Assembly: GCF_050948215.1 (NCBI RefSeq) | Contig: NC_135153.1 | Coordinates: 4,926,058 to 4,990,057, forward strand | DNA: 64,000 nucleotides | Direction: 5' to 3' | Source of the DNA: Halictus rubicundus | Taxonomy: Eukaryota; Arthropoda; Insecta; Hymenoptera; Halictidae | Part shown: piece after piece, positions 35,110-47,308 of the stretch | Numbering within the stretch: the stretch's first letter is position 1 | Layout: the number at the start of each line of letters is the position of its first letter | Made by a program: the position numbers and the translations under genes | Notes under the pieces: model-generated | What the model was told of the DNA's origin: nothing | The model's input: the letters and a program-made list of their open reading frames with translations, nothing else | Databases searched by the model: none

Positions 35110-35650
35110 GTCGATGTTGCCGGGATCTCGGCGATTCATTTAGAAATTCCTGTGACCTCGCTTTTTCTACGGTGCCTGTCCGATAAGCGTGGATCGATCG
35201 ATAAACATGAATCGTAATCACGGTTGAATAAGTTGATTCTCGATCATCGTTTTTGGTGAACGACTCCGAGCTACCGTTGAACGCAACGAAATCGAGAGAT
35301 CGGCCGCTGCGACGGGCATCGCGTGATCCACGGCATGGATGAAAAAGAGAAGCAGTGGAAGATTCATGGCAGGTCGATCGCATTATTCAGATTAGGGCAT
35401 CGACTGAGCCACACGAATATGCGAGAGTACACGCGTTCCTTTGTATGCGTATAAACGTGTACATGCTTATATCGGTGGAAGATAATACGGCCGATCGTGC
35501 ACCACAGAAGAATGTTAATGGTGCTTCAGTTTTGTATGCAGGAAGTGACGGCGCGTCTCGCCTCATACCGTAGCGGGCCCCGGCGCCCCGGCGCGGCGTC
35601 CGAGCAGAAAAAGGCCCAATAAAACCGATAGAACTGAAAAACCGAGAAAT
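35110..35650. other. GC-rich patch, no assignable gene
   Basis: CpG-rich DNA; frames of 121 (minus) and 72 (plus) codons overlap and show no motif. It ends in a very GC-rich stretch at about 35570-35606. Confidence 0.45.
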
Positions 35651-35893
35651 TCACCCGTAGCCGTGTCGGACGAAGATAAGAGAGATGCTTCTTTTAAATC
35701 CCATCATAAACATACTGAACCAGAGGCTCTCAACATTCAGAAAAAAAAGATATTCATTCCACGTGTGGTTCTCGGTCAGCTCTTCTCGCAATTATCGTCA
35801 ATCTTTGTCAAATTCGGTCCGATTTTGCGCCACTACCCCGATTTCATTATCATTATTCTATCAAACAAATCATGTATTTATCATTGTCATTAC

Positions 35894-36091
35894 TAGACGG
35901 CGAATTTTAATGCAAAATAAACATTTTCTATCTGAATTGCAACAACTTGAAGTGAAATAGAGATTAACTTTCTTTCTTGATATGTTAAATAGGTTGAAAA
36001 TAATATAACAATATTTTTAAATTCTTCTAATGTTTTTACTCTGTCTTACACCTACCCATTGTTGTTGTAAATTCATAAAATCCGTTGTCTA
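35894..36091. mobile_element. hAT-like MITE family B, perfect 8-bp TSD
   Basis: TAGACGGCGAATTTTAATGC at left mirrors TTCATAAAATCCGTTGTCTA at right. GTCATTAC is repeated exactly at 35886-35893 and 36092-36099. An 8-bp duplication with short TIRs is the hAT-superfamily hallmark. 198 bp, non-coding. Confidence 0.93.
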
Positions 36092-36141
36092 GTCATTACT
36101 TATATTTTCTATGCGGAAAATATTTCCATTAATTCCATCAT

Positions 36142-36343
36142 TAGACTGCAAATCGTTATGCAAGATAAAAATCGTTCGCGTTAATTGCAAGACGTAGGAA
36201 CCCAATAGGAAATTATTCTTCTCATTAGTAGTTATCTTAAACTGTAAGAGATGTGTCGACGCTCTTAATATTCTTGTAATCTTTTTATTGTTTGAAATGA
36301 CACCTACCCAAGTTTGCCAAAAATGCATAAAATACGCAGTCTA
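36142..36343. mobile_element. hAT-like MITE family B, 36.1-kb copy
   Basis: TAGACTGCAAATCGTTATGC at left mirrors GCATAAAATACGCAGTCTA at right. Flanks TCCATCAT and CTCATCAT agree at 6 of 8. It lies 50 bp from the previous copy. Confidence 0.87.
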
Positions 36344-37290
36344 CTCATCATATATAAAAAGAATATTAACACAAAAATGAATATGTATGTTTGTCCATAA
36401 TGTACAGAATGGGCAAATTAGACACTGATTTAAGAATGGGTTTAATCATTCCCACGCATTCAACACATTTTTTGGCAATGTTTATCGTCATCATCGTTAT
36501 TGGAAATATTGAAAAGTGTTGTAATGCTTTGTCAGGCTCTCTATAATTTTCACGTAGAGGTAGACTAAATAAACTGTCGTTTATTATTTGATATTTGGGA
36601 AAAAGGCAAAAGAGTCCTTGTTTTAAAATATTCTTCCAAAATATCGTTAACTTCTATACCATATTTGTCTAATACACAGACAGTACTGCTTTTAGTATTT
36701 AATATACACTGAAATAATTCGCCCAACAATCATATAAAACTAACTCATATATAATCATTAAACTGCGGACTTCTGCCGGTCTTCGTGTAGCTTTGCTCCC
36801 AAAGTAATCACAGACTGTAGAAAGAAGTTCGGAAAACATCTAAACAGAAGAGGCAAGGAAAAAGTTGATTCTCATTAAGGCATCATCGAGTTTATCGTGA
36901 TTGATACTCGAATGGGGATACGTGTAATGACTGGCACTCGAATTAATGGCCACTTGATTTACCAATCTCACTCTTTGGTGCTTGAGAGCTTCCACGCGAA
37001 TGAAGGATCTTGGTTGAACTCGAAACGACCAATCATTCGAGATACCGAATTATTAATTTGAGGTTGGTATTGATATAAAATACTTAATGACTTGATGTTT
37101 GTATTACTTTCGAAAATCTCTTATTAAGAGACTGAACTGATTAAGTTTTTGATTGTCAGTTAATTCCGTTTCTGAAGTAATTCATACAAAATAAATAGTA
37201 TATTTTAATGATCGTGGAAAGTTATAGTCAGACGTAAAAAGATAATAAGTAACATGAAATCGACTTGTTAATGTATTCCAAATGAGAACA
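36344..37290. other. AT-rich interval, no gene seen
   Basis: A short family B end fragment (TAAACTGCGGACTTCTGCC) occurs at about 36759-36777. Otherwise no gene or repeat is recognised. Confidence 0.5.
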
Positions 37291-37295
37291 TTGTG

Positions 37296-37957
37296 ATGGC
37301 ACATGATTTATGACGAAACTGGGTGTAATTTGAAACTCTAGAAACATTGAAAGAATTTGAGAACACACACCCAGTAAACAATTTTATATGAATTTGTCAC
37401 CAAAATTTGTCTACAAATTCCTATCCATCTCTTTCCGCATTAGGCTCGGTATTTGAGCTCAAAGTTTGCGAATTCCATGCCAAATTGAGGCCAAACCTTG
37501 GCTTCGTTATAGAGGGCAGGTCGGTCGCACTAAAAGCGGACCTAACCTTGCTCTAGGAGGAAATATCGGGCAAAATCGGAGTTTCCTTTCCGTAGGAGGG
37601 AAAACGGAATTAAATTATTGAAAATACATGAAACTTCAAATTATATAATTTAGAAGTTTAAATCAAATTCCGTTTCCCTCTCACAACAAGGTTTACTCCG
37701 ATTTTGACCGATATTTACTCTTAATGCGACCGACCTGCTCTTTATAACGGTTTTGTTCCAATTAGACATGGAAATTGCATGGAAATTGCATGGAAATTTC
37801 TTCTTTCATTTGCTCGTAAAATGTGATACAAACATTCCAGAAAACTTGCTCCAAACTTAATAAGACGTAAAAAAGAGAGAAATAAACTTCTATTTGGCTC
37901 CTCTATGCTGCAATGCGTGCAGACAAAATTTTTATTTTGCATAAAGATCCGCTGGAA
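37296..37957. mobile_element. Family B MITE split by a hairpin element
   Basis: The left part shares TAATTTGAAACTCTA and GAAAGAATTTGAGAA with the 57.4-kb copy. The right part shares AAATAAACTTCTATTT and ends TTTTATTTTGCATAAAGATC followed by CGC. Between them lies about 475 bp absent from the 57.4-kb copy. Confidence 0.65.
37380..37855. mobile_element. Hairpin element nested in the family B MITE
   Basis: The arms at about 37504-37613 and 37662-37749 are inverted: CGTTATAGAGGGCAGGTCGG against CCGACCTGCTCTTTATAACG, with CAAAATCGGAGT and AGGGAAAACGGAATT also mirrored. CCATG and TTTGC motifs outside the arms are weakly mirrored as well, so the element is larger than the strong arms. Confidence 0.7.
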
Positions 37958-38039
37958 GATTCAGTTGGAAGTACGTGTATTACTATTCGACTGCGAGTCC
38001 TTATGCAAATGTACAAGTTTCGGTGTTTCTTTTAGTACC

Positions 38040-39310
38040 TAGAGCGGGTTTGCAGCTTAAATTCGGAGTTTGGTCTCGTTGCAAATAAGCTAAAACATCC
38101 ATGGAACCCTGGTTGCTATTTTTTCTTTCGTTACATCTGCCTCTGGTCCCATACGCTACGAGCACATTATCATCCGGGCGACGAAAATTGTATATCATTT
38201 ATCGGCGGGGACGGCATAACGAGCGCAGCCACGCCATACTTTAAAATCCTGTTGGCCCCGTTGTAGTCCCCATTTCTCGCGGTGGTGCCTGCGGATTGCA
38301 TAACAAAAACGATTCGCGATAATAACGATACGAGAGCTCGGGAGGGGGGGGGAGGGGAGAAGATCCGTGGAAGAATCCGAAACGACGACGACGACGACGA
38401 GCCAGAACTTTGACCATCTTCGCGCCACGTTAATGTCTCTACTTACTCGAAACTGCTACTGGCTGCTGGCACCTTTCTCGTCCTCTTTCCTCCTCGTTCC
38501 TTTCGCCCCGTTCCTTCTTTCTCGGCCGAAGAAAACGAGGAGTTCGCGTGCGTGCCTTGAAGCTATCTAACAGAACAGGGAGGTGATCCAGGGAAGCTGG
38601 GGAGAAGGGATAAACCAATATGCCGAGGCCGGTAGCGAAGACTGCGTGACACGTCGGACGCGTGCGTGTGCGTTGGCGCCAGGCCGCATTCTCGCATTCG
38701 TTAACGAACACATCGAGTTAGCTCCCTCCGCAGCTCGTGCCTTCTCCTCCCTCGTATCGAACCGATCGTCCCCCCCCTCTCCCCCCCCCCTCCCCGCCCC
38801 AACATCTTTTTCCTCGTGAGACCCCCCGTCCCGATCCCCCGCGATATTAAGAGCGGTCACGGATCCCAAATTTGCCATCGCATCGACGCGACGACGGCGG
38901 GAGGAGGGCGGGACATCGATTTGTCCTCGTCCCGTTTGCACGCCACCGGTACGTGGTAAAGATGACCGGTTTTTACCGGCGCGAATCGGCCGGCAAACGT
39001 CTTTCGAAGCGCAGTTCTCAAGAAAAGAATCGTCATCCAACAAGCCTGCCTGCCTGCCTATCGTCCATGCCTATCGAATCGATACGCATTGTCCCTCATC
39101 ATCGCCGGTGATGTAATTTCCGTTCACCGGCGGCGTTCGGTGCCAGCCTTGTCCGGCATCGTCGACACCGTTCGTTCGGTATCGTGATAGAACGATGGCC
39201 GACCAGATCGGTCCAGATATGCCGGCTTTTACCGGTAGTCGACTATCGGCCCGCATCGATATCAACAATTCTTGGAACGGCCGAAAATACACTGTGCGAC
39301 GACATGACAG
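38040..39310. other. GC-rich island, no assignable gene
   Basis: CpG-rich sequence with G- and C-runs and a CGA run at about 38382-38401. Overlapping frames of up to 158 codons on both strands show no domain. A candidate regulatory island or non-coding exon. Confidence 0.45.
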
Positions 39311-39422
39311 CTCGCATTAGGATTTACATGATTCTAATTTATTTTGATATTGCAACCGAATATACACCACTTCGGGATACGTTTAATAACATACGCATAC
39401 AAGACAAGTCAAATTGTATTTC

Positions 39423-39541
39423 AACCCTTGGCACTCGAATGGCGACTGTTAGGCGCCACTAAAAATTGCTGTATCGTTATTAAAAATATTTTTTACATTA
39501 TTAAATTTATTTGTATTTGATCAATTACTAAACGCTTCACA
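39423..39541 (+). mobile_element. TTAA MITE (9.9-kb family), left half
   Basis: CCCTTGGCACTCGAATGG, then CGCCACTAAAAATTGCTGTA and TTTTTTACATTATTAAATTT, match the copies at 9.9 and 55.8 kb. The left TTAA reads TCAA. The right half is missing; the hairpin at 39551 begins just downstream. Confidence 0.8.
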
Positions 39542-39550
39542 ACAAATTCA

Positions 39551-39946
39551 GTTTTTAAGACGGACTAAAAAGTATAAAATAGTTTTTCCTAACCCCATAC
39601 GGATTGTCTTGAAAATTTGTGATTGTGAATTGTTAATAGCTACGAAAATACTTGTAAGATTTAAAACGAAAAACGTGGGGCGCAAGATAATCGTAAGGAA
39701 TGTAGAGAGTAGCTGCTGTTGAGAATACTTACACAACTGTTCATATTATTTGCAGTGCAATAAAATTGTTAGTGACTTAAGTGAACTATTCGTGTATCAA
39801 TTATCTATTGCATGCGCCCCACGTTTTTCGTTTTAAATCTTACAAGTGTTTTCATAACTATTAAAAATTCACAATCAGAACTTGTCAGGACTATCTGTAT
39901 GGGGCTAGGAAAAATTATTTTATACTTTTTAGTCCGTCTCAAAAAC
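39551..39946. mobile_element. Foldback element with 133-bp arms
   Basis: The arm 39551-39683 (GTTTTTAAGACGGACTAAAA ... ACGTGGGGCGC) is the near-perfect inverted repeat of 39814-39946, separated by a 130-bp loop. The right end plus about 40 further bases recurs at 50597-50665, so the element's true edge lies beyond the arm. Confidence 0.9.
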
Positions 39947-40195
39947 GTGGTATATTAAACATTTCTTTTATTCAAATAATTATTCGCTTATAACTCGAAA
40001 ACAAAGCCGCGTATGACATTTTCGTAAAGGAAAAAGCTTGTTAGAATAATCCCAAGAATCATACCTTTCAAGGAATTGAAAGATTTTTCAGACACCCTGT
40101 ACATATATCATATCTAGGCGTTGCTGCGAGCCAGTTAATGTGAAATAGTCTTAATTCGTCCTAAATACGTAACTAAATACGTAAAGAATTATGAC

Positions 40196-40394
40196 TAGAC
40201 TGCGGATTTTTATGCAAAATAAAATTTGTCTGTATTAATTTGCATATAGGAACTACATAGACGTTCATTTCTTTCCTTAATAATTTTATAGAGTTGAAAA
40301 CAACGCTAGAGTATTATTAAATCCTTTAAATGTGTTCACTATTTTCTATTCGGTTTATTAATTTTGGTCATAAACGCATAAAATCCACAGTCTA
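40196..40394. mobile_element. hAT-like MITE family B, 40.2-kb copy
   Basis: TAGACTGCGGATTTTTATGC, AAAATAAAATTTGTCTG and, at right, GCATAAAATCCACAGTCTA. The flanks do not match, so the insertion is old or rearranged. Confidence 0.85.
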
Positions 40395-41177
40395 CGATAT
40401 TCTCGAAAGTATAAAATAATTCGCTCGAATTTTCAAAAACAAACTATTATTTCCAGGTGGTACGTGTATTTCTACTTTGACACTTCGCATTCGATGTGCC
40501 ACGTCTTTCCGACATCCGATGGGTCTTATATTTTGTATAAATTATTTTTCTCTAAGAACTGGAACAACTTTAAGGCGCAGCGTTCTAAGAGTTTCATAGT
40601 TGAAAGACAAGGCTCGATCTAATGGAGAAACATCGCTGTATTCCTTTTTCTTCGCCGTTTCGTCCTGCGACGCACGTAATTTCTTGACACGTTCGCGTCC
40701 GTCTTTGTGGTCAAGGCGAGATTCATTTAATGTCTTTGGCTGATAGAGCGACAGACGACGCTGCCACGGAATCCGCGGAACATTAATGATACGAGCCGAG
40801 CGTAAAGTACTTCAAGTCCTCGTCTCCGCGACGATGATACACGCTCTCTGGAATTCATAGAGGTGAACGCCGTGTCGCACAGTAGACCGTCTCTATAAAA
40901 TAGGCGGTATTGATTCTGAAATTGTCATGCCATGAAACAGGTTAAAATTGGGTCTTTTCGTAAGCTAATATTTCATTGAGATAGACTTTACAGGACACAG
41001 CCTTATATCTTATCATCATTTATTATTTATCATTTATTATAGAAATGAGAATGTCCAATTTTAAACTGTGTAAAGGTTAAGGGAATTTAGAAACATCAAT
41101 GTATTATTTTCGACTCTATCGAATGATGAAAGAAAGGTAGAACTTTTTACTTGGCCCCAATTTCTTACGATTAGTGT
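40395..41177. other. Interval with no supported gene
   Basis: A mildly GC-rich patch at about 40600-40880 is the only feature; no frame is credible. Confidence 0.5.
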
Positions 41178-42275
41178 ACAAAGTTTCTATTTTGCATAAA
41201 GATCCGCAGTCTACTGATCACGTTTGTTAAATAAATAATAGTCAAGTTTAGGTCTCTTGAAGCAACGTTTTCTTCGCGTTCCGTTTCTAAGCGAATATTT
41301 TCTTGTCAATTGAGAATCGATTTTTATAGTACAGGCATTTATATATTTCGACTAAAAAAGTTTTTATATTTTTTACCTCCTACTAAAGTGGCAATTCACT
41401 ACTATACCTTCACATAAAATAACGTTCGATATTATTTACATTGTACCAGGATAGGAATGTTGTAACTTTTCCGGTATGCGTAGGTATACCAAAAAATTTT
41501 CATTATTATATTCAGGAAACACTCTTTAACTATTTCCCTCCGAAGGTATGTTCACAAGACATTAACTGCTTAAAATCACATTCGAAGTCAACTAGCAAAG
41601 TTGACCAACTAGTTTCAATTTCTTAGATTGAAACACCCCCTATAAGGGTAGTTTTACCAAAGCAATTTTAAACCCCTAAAACCATTCTGTTTGTAATTAA
41701 TTATGTTTAATTTATAAACATGCATTTCTACAAAAACGCTTCATCTATGTCTCCGTAGATTCGCGATAAGGTAGAGTGACCACGTTACCGACAAAAATAG
41801 GTGAAAAATGGTTTCATGTTTTTGTCCTTATATGAGAATATTTTTCGCTGGGAAAGGGCTCATTCGAAAGAGGAAGGTTCAATCTAGCGCGCGCTGGTCA
41901 TGAGCTGACGAGATTATGTAGATATTTGGTAATAGAAGAATTAGAAGTAGGCCAACAATTTACGATGTATATGCCGTGGAATCCATTCTTATGCCATTGG
42001 ATGAGTTTTCTGGATGAAATCGAGAGCAGCGCGCACTAGAAAATATCTCCAGCTACAAATTGAGCTATATTTTGTCTTGATTTTCTGCGAAATAAAGCCA
42101 AAAACTTGAAACACGTTTCTGGCGTCAGAATTCCTCATATCGATAATACAGAGAAATAATGTGACAAGTTTAGTCACAGACTTAATGATCTTAAGTCAGT
42201 GGCTGAAAGCTGTGAACGGAAATTATGCAGCAGTTACCGACCTGCTGACTCTGCAAAAGTCACGTGACTACCCTT
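41178..42275 (+). repeat. 1.1-kb composite dispersed repeat, copy 2
   Basis: Colinear with 21054-22199 from AAGTTTCTATTTTGCATAAA to GTCACGTGACTACC, with small indels. Both copies contain the same family B end joined to the same interior, so the joint was made before the two copies separated. Confidence 0.88.
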
Positions 42276-42542
42276 GAATCTCAAATACTGAAATCTCGAA
42301 TTTGACTGAATAATTACTTTAAAAAAATAAAACAACTATTGAATGGCCCATTCTCCCTCCAAAATTCGAACATCCTTCAAGATTATCCAGTTGTTAACCA
42401 CATTAGAAATAAATATAAACTTCCAATGGAATGAAAAAATTCACTCAACGGCGAAGAACACCAAAATGCAATTATTTCATTTATAAATGATATACATTTC
42501 AGATATCATATATAAAATGACTAACAAGGATTCTTATCAAAC

Positions 42543-42785
42543 CCGTAAATTCAAAAAATTATAAAACTTTGTGCACAAATAGAGTAAGTTATTCCTAATA
42601 CAACTCTATCTTTTTCGTGCTATTTCTCGCATTGAAAGGGTGAAAAAACAGTTCTTGAATAATTTCAATATTTTGATGGCTGATTTCACCCCTTTAATAT
42701 GAGAAGTAGAAGTATAAAAAATAGGGTTGTATTGGGCATAACTTACTCTACTTGTGTGCATAGTTTCATAATTTTTTAAATTTAC
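42543..42785. mobile_element. Small hairpin element
   Basis: AAAATTATAAAACTTTGTGC and AGAGTAAGTTATTCCTAATA at left are mirrored by GCATAACTTACTCT and GTGTGCATAGTTTCATAATT at right. Arms are about 110 bp and the whole is about 243 bp. Non-coding. Confidence 0.75.
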
Positions 42786-43599
42786 TTTTTAAATTTATAA
42801 ACTAAAGTGGCCAAGAAGAAACGTATAATCAGAGACATGTATCGAGACATGAATTTTGCCCACCATTTTGCTGTTCTGGCCCACTGTGGCGCCGGGCGAA
42901 AATGTGCGTCGCGCGTGTGCGTATCGTAAAATATTTGCTTTCGCTTCAATGAACCAAGAAGAAACGTCCACGCCGTCGAGGCCGGTAATTAATCGGTATC
43001 AGTTTACAATGATCGAAAGGGAGTGTCAGGAGGGCACTTCTGACGGTCCCGTAATTAATGTCGGCCACGAAGTTAATGAGCGAATTGCGTCAACTAAATT
43101 TCTCGTTGCTTACTGAAGCTTCTCAATTAAATTGAACGTAGAAATCGGCTGATCGATGACATGGAAGCAAAAGGGAATAGAACAAATACAAACGCTGACA
43201 AAGGTTCTTTTCATGTCGTTTCACTTGTAAAGATAAAATTAATAGGCGGCGTATTTTTATTCAAAATAAATAGTTTTGAAGCTTTGTAATGACTAAAATT
43301 TTGTCAACCTTCTTTACAGATTTTATAAGCGTTCCATATCAGACATTTTCTACAATTTTTCTTACTATAATTTCAAATATTTGAATGTTTATCAGCACAA
43401 TTATATGTATTTATTCCTTCGTTTACTTTTGGCAAGCTCTGAAATCAGGTGTTCCATATTATCATCCTTCACCACATCTGGTAAGCTCTTGCAGCACAAA
43501 CTGCTGTATGTTACTGTTAATTTTACGAGGCTTGTCCAGAAAGTATCCTTTCCGTGAATACATCTGTGTACCTGTGTATACTATTTTACTATTTTACAG
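42786..43599. other. Interval with GC-richer patch and MITE fragment
   Basis: A CpG-richer stretch at about 42860-43100 holds an 86-codon frame without motif. A family B-like fragment, GCGGCGTATTTTTATTCAAA, is at about 43244-43263. Confidence 0.45.
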
Positions 43600-43879
43600 C
43601 AGAGCTGTTCAACGACTGCCCGTACGGGCAGCGATTTTCTTGCCTTGGCTTATACAGAACGACGGGGCATGCCACGCCTCTGTGGACACCAAGCCACGCC
43701 CCTGCGAGCGAGGCTGCTGTATTTGTCACACGCATTGTCACAGCTACGTGGCTAGCTACGGGGCCAGCTCCGGCCTACCCCCACTCTGTTAAGTCACTTG
43801 CTAATAGCTTTGCCCATACCTGGGCCCACGGGCATCTGCGGGCGCCCTTGCCCGCTAATGGGCATATTGAGCAGGTTTG
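43600..43879. mobile_element. hAT-like dispersed element, TIR CAGAGCTGTTCAAC
   Basis: It starts CAGAGCTGTTCAACGACTGC and ends TTGAGCAGGTTTG, a weak mirror. The interior, CGTACGGGCAGCGATTTTCT and ATTTGTCACACGCATTGTCA, is shared with 48958-49209. Flanks ATTTTACA and ATTTTGGA are similar. The GC-rich interior gives spurious ORFs. Confidence 0.6.
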
Positions 43880-44092
43880 ATTTTGGACGGAACCTTCATA
43901 AGTGACCATGATAAGCAGTACGACCCTGGTGATGCTCGGTCAACAAGACAAACAATTGTTGTAACAGTCCAAACTTGTGAGCGTCACATTTCAGAATGAC
44001 CGAACGTGTCGAATCACCTGCCTATTCGTCACAAGTTATGTTCCACTTTTTTTATAATTATGGCGTGCTTCTTTACACGAGAGCAGGTAGTA

Positions 44093-44309
44093 TTGGGGTA
44101 AGGGACCCAATTACTGCGAGGGTGCCAATTACGGTGCCTATATTAATTATACTTAGTTTTAAAACATAATGAATATTAAAAAGGAGATATTTTAATGAAA
44201 AAGATTTAATATCTGTTTTTTTTTAAATATTCATTATGCTTTAAGAATAAGTATAATGAATATAAGCACAGTAATTGGCACCCCCACAGTAATTTGGTCC
44301 CTTATCCTA
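44093..44309. mobile_element. MITE family D (GGTAAGGGACC TIR)
   Basis: TTGGGGTAAGGGACCCAATT at left mirrors AATTTGGTCCCTTATCCTAT at right, and TATTAATTATACTTA is mirrored by TAAGTATAATGAATA in the middle. Nearly the whole 217 bp can fold on itself. Related copies are at 57741 and, partial, 56616. Confidence 0.87.
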
Positions 44310-46185
44310 TATACTTGCATCGTTTCAGGGTTTCGCGTTGTGTGAAATATCTTGTAAAAGTCGCGTGTCGAGTACGCGCCAGTTCTAACACCTATCTAAA
44401 TCTTCAGCTTCGCTCTTAATAGTCGTATCCGTTCTCTGTTGCGTGTCCAATCTCAGTAAAGACCAGTAGCCTTGCAGCAACGGTGGGAATGACACTGATA
44501 AGAATGGTAGCGACAACAATAATCGTTTTACAATAAAGAACATCGGTTCTGACCGTAAAGGTTCTGTCCGCGAAAACAAAAACGAAAGAACAGGGGAATG
44601 AAAAATGAGAATAATAACGAGAATGCCAACGTCGATAACAGTACGGTGACAAGAGAGTTATGGTAACAGCAATGGCAATGAAAATAACTGTGGCAATAGC
44701 TGTTAAAACGATAATCTATTGCATCTGCCATCTGTTAACAGATTTGTTAAAGTCGTAACAATTATTGTTAATTTATTCAATTTAGTATCATTAATATGTA
44801 TGAGTAAAAAGGAGAGAAGAAAATCTTTTTGCACACCACAGGAAAATCAAAACAATATACGCGAAAAAGCTGTAAGAAAAATAAATTGATGTGTACGATA
44901 ATCGTTAATGAACTAAAACAAATGAACAAAATTTTATACCAAAGAACACAAGCGAGAAAACATCTTAACGCAATACCTACCCAGCAACTATTTAATAGTT
45001 TTCAAAAATCGTTGACTCATGGTTACGAATTACTTGATAAATTTTTCAGTAACAACAGTAAATTCACTCGTAAAACAATAGATCATCTTCAGCATTATTT
45101 ATACTCGGCACTTCACCTATTAGGCACTAATTCATACAATTTTTCATTCAAAGGGAAGCCTACGAATATTCTTTTAAATGATAACCTTGAGGTTGTATTC
45201 TGATTATCGAGGCCATTTTTGCACGGATTTTATCCAAAGAGACTAATGAACCTTTTGGATCGGGATTTTGCACACATATTTATTAGTATTTGAAGTATAC
45301 GTGTGATATTTTTAAAGTCAAAATAATCAGAATTACATGGGTTTTACATTTTTTTTATAAAGAGTGTGTTGAAAAACGATTGCGATGATTCTGTTGATCG
45401 GGAACAAAAAAATAAAGTTGTTTATTAATGAGTATGAATGCAGTAATGGTCCGAACAGAGAGAGAGAATTAAAAATCTTAATTATTTACAAAATGGCGAC
45501 ATTTTAAAGTCAAATTACCGATTTTCTTGATATTTTTCGGCCTTTAGCACAATAAAAAAATAAGATCAAATTAGTGGATTTTAAAAATTTCGGTTCGTGT
45601 CATTATAGGGTACGTGCTGTAGATTCTCTAAAAATTTCAAAACGATTCAACTAGAACTTGATATATGGTGGCAATCGTTTCGAGAAAAACGCGTTTAAAG
45701 GTTCAACTATCAATATGTCGCAACGCGAGTTGCATTCTTCAAACACCTATAACTACGTTAATTTTACGCATTCGAACAAATCCTTTTGTACACATATTCT
45801 GCAACAGTTGTGCTCGAAGGAAATGCAAAAAAGTAAAATCGATTTTTTTGAAAATGAAAAAGCAGAATTCCCACTTAAAAGAAATGATTTTGCTGTTGCA
45901 AAAGTTGTTGATGAAGTCTGTAACAATGGCTTATAGATTTTGAGAAACTATGAAATAATTGCCGGTATATGCCATGTTAACGGGACGAGCCACGTAGTAC
46001 AACCGATGCATTCAAGTTCGCAACTCGTGTGTAGGTGGCGCAAATATAGTTGATTAACGAGGTGGAGGAAAAGCTTCATAGAGCTGACATTCCGGAGCGT
46101 TCTCGACGGTGTTCGCACACTTTCAGAAATCCATCGTCTCCCTTTTTACCTATGCGATACTGCCTCGCCCAAAAGTGAGATCCGA
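44310..46185. other. AT-rich interval, unassigned ORFs
   Basis: The longest frame, 44829-45203 (+, 125 codons), encodes a Lys/Asn/Leu-rich peptide with TRKSCKKNK near its start and no domain I recognise. The two overlapping 92-codon frames at 45658-45943 look like chance. Cryptic AAC/AAT-rich simplicity is present at about 44490-44720. Confidence 0.4.
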
Positions 46186-46750
46186 AAAGTTAGCCTAAAG
46201 AAGTTAGCCTTCCACTTCCAAAATTAAATAATTTCAACAGTTGTGCTGAATTCTGCTAAGTTTGTACTACCTTGTGCTCGAATTATGCTGCTAAGTTGTG
46301 CTAAATTGTGCTAAAGTGTTAATTCAAAAAATAATAAGGAAAAGAATTATGATAAATAATAGTTTTGGACGTGCAATTGACGTATACGTTAGTATTAGAG
46401 TTGTGCTAGTCCGGCAAGGTGTTTTCCACTCAAATTTTCTTCTAACATAAACAAAAGCGAGATACTTCACATGCTCGAGTTAGGTGAAACACCCTGTATA
46501 CGATCATGTGCTATTTGTCCAAAACCATTATGTTATGTACCATAACATTTCTTCTTATTATTTTTTTGAAGTAATACTTGGGCACAATGTTAACACGTCT
46601 TAGTACAATAAAGAAAATTGCAAAAAATGAAAAGTGGGGGGCTAGGACAGTTTTAATATTCGAGCACAATGTAGCACAAACTTAGCACAATTCGGCACAA
46701 CTGTTGAAATGATTTATTCTAAAAGTGGTGGGCCTAACTTTTAGGAGGTA
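46186..46750. mobile_element. Foldback element with GTGCTAA-type subrepeats
   Basis: TTTCAACAGTTGTGCTGAAT at left mirrors ATTCGGCACAACTGTTGAAA at right. The arms (about 46186-46290 and 46655-46750) also share CCTAA and CCACTT blocks. GTGCTAA or TTAGCAC repeats many times inside both arms. An unrelated MITE-end motif, ACACCCTGTATA, is at about 46489-46500. Confidence 0.75.
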
Positions 46751-47308
46751 CGATGAACTGACTGTATCGAGAGGTTTCGATGGCAAAAGGACGAAAGATG
46801 TCTGATCACAATGAATGTGCGACACGACGACGACGGTCGTTCCTCACGTGAATGCGTCGTAACTAAACTCGGAACGATGATGTATACATAGGTACAGACG
46901 CATCATTATTAATAAATACATGTACGCGGTATGCGATCGGAGAACGTTCTGCATTGCGTTCGCAAAACGTTACAGACGCACCGGCTTAACTTAATCGCTT
47001 GCACGTCCGATAATCGGGATTAACATGGAATTCTGTGTCCCACTCAGGGCCACAAATGAACTGCGGGTGTTTATGCATTAATTGGCAGAAAGTTAGATCA
47101 ATTGCATTTACATTTAGAGACACCTTCGTATATGTTTTACCAGGCTAATATTACGTCTTATACATTTCACAAAGTAGAATGCTAACCTTTGCTTCTGGCG
47201 TGGTCACGGCGAACGATCTATCAATTTTATGGGATCATGGGAGCCCGAAGCGTATGAAATTTGAAAATTTTTAATTTCTTAAATGTTGACATAAATGTGC
47301 GTTATGAC

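Noticed and set aside
43554..43880. Two ORFs over the GC-rich 43.6-kb repeat
   Set aside because: The sequence is a dispersed element also present at 48.96 kb, where the frames are not conserved.
44829..45203. 125-codon + ORF as a host gene
   Set aside because: AT-rich DNA gives Lys/Asn-rich codons and nothing resembles a domain. Kept only as an unassigned ORF within its interval.
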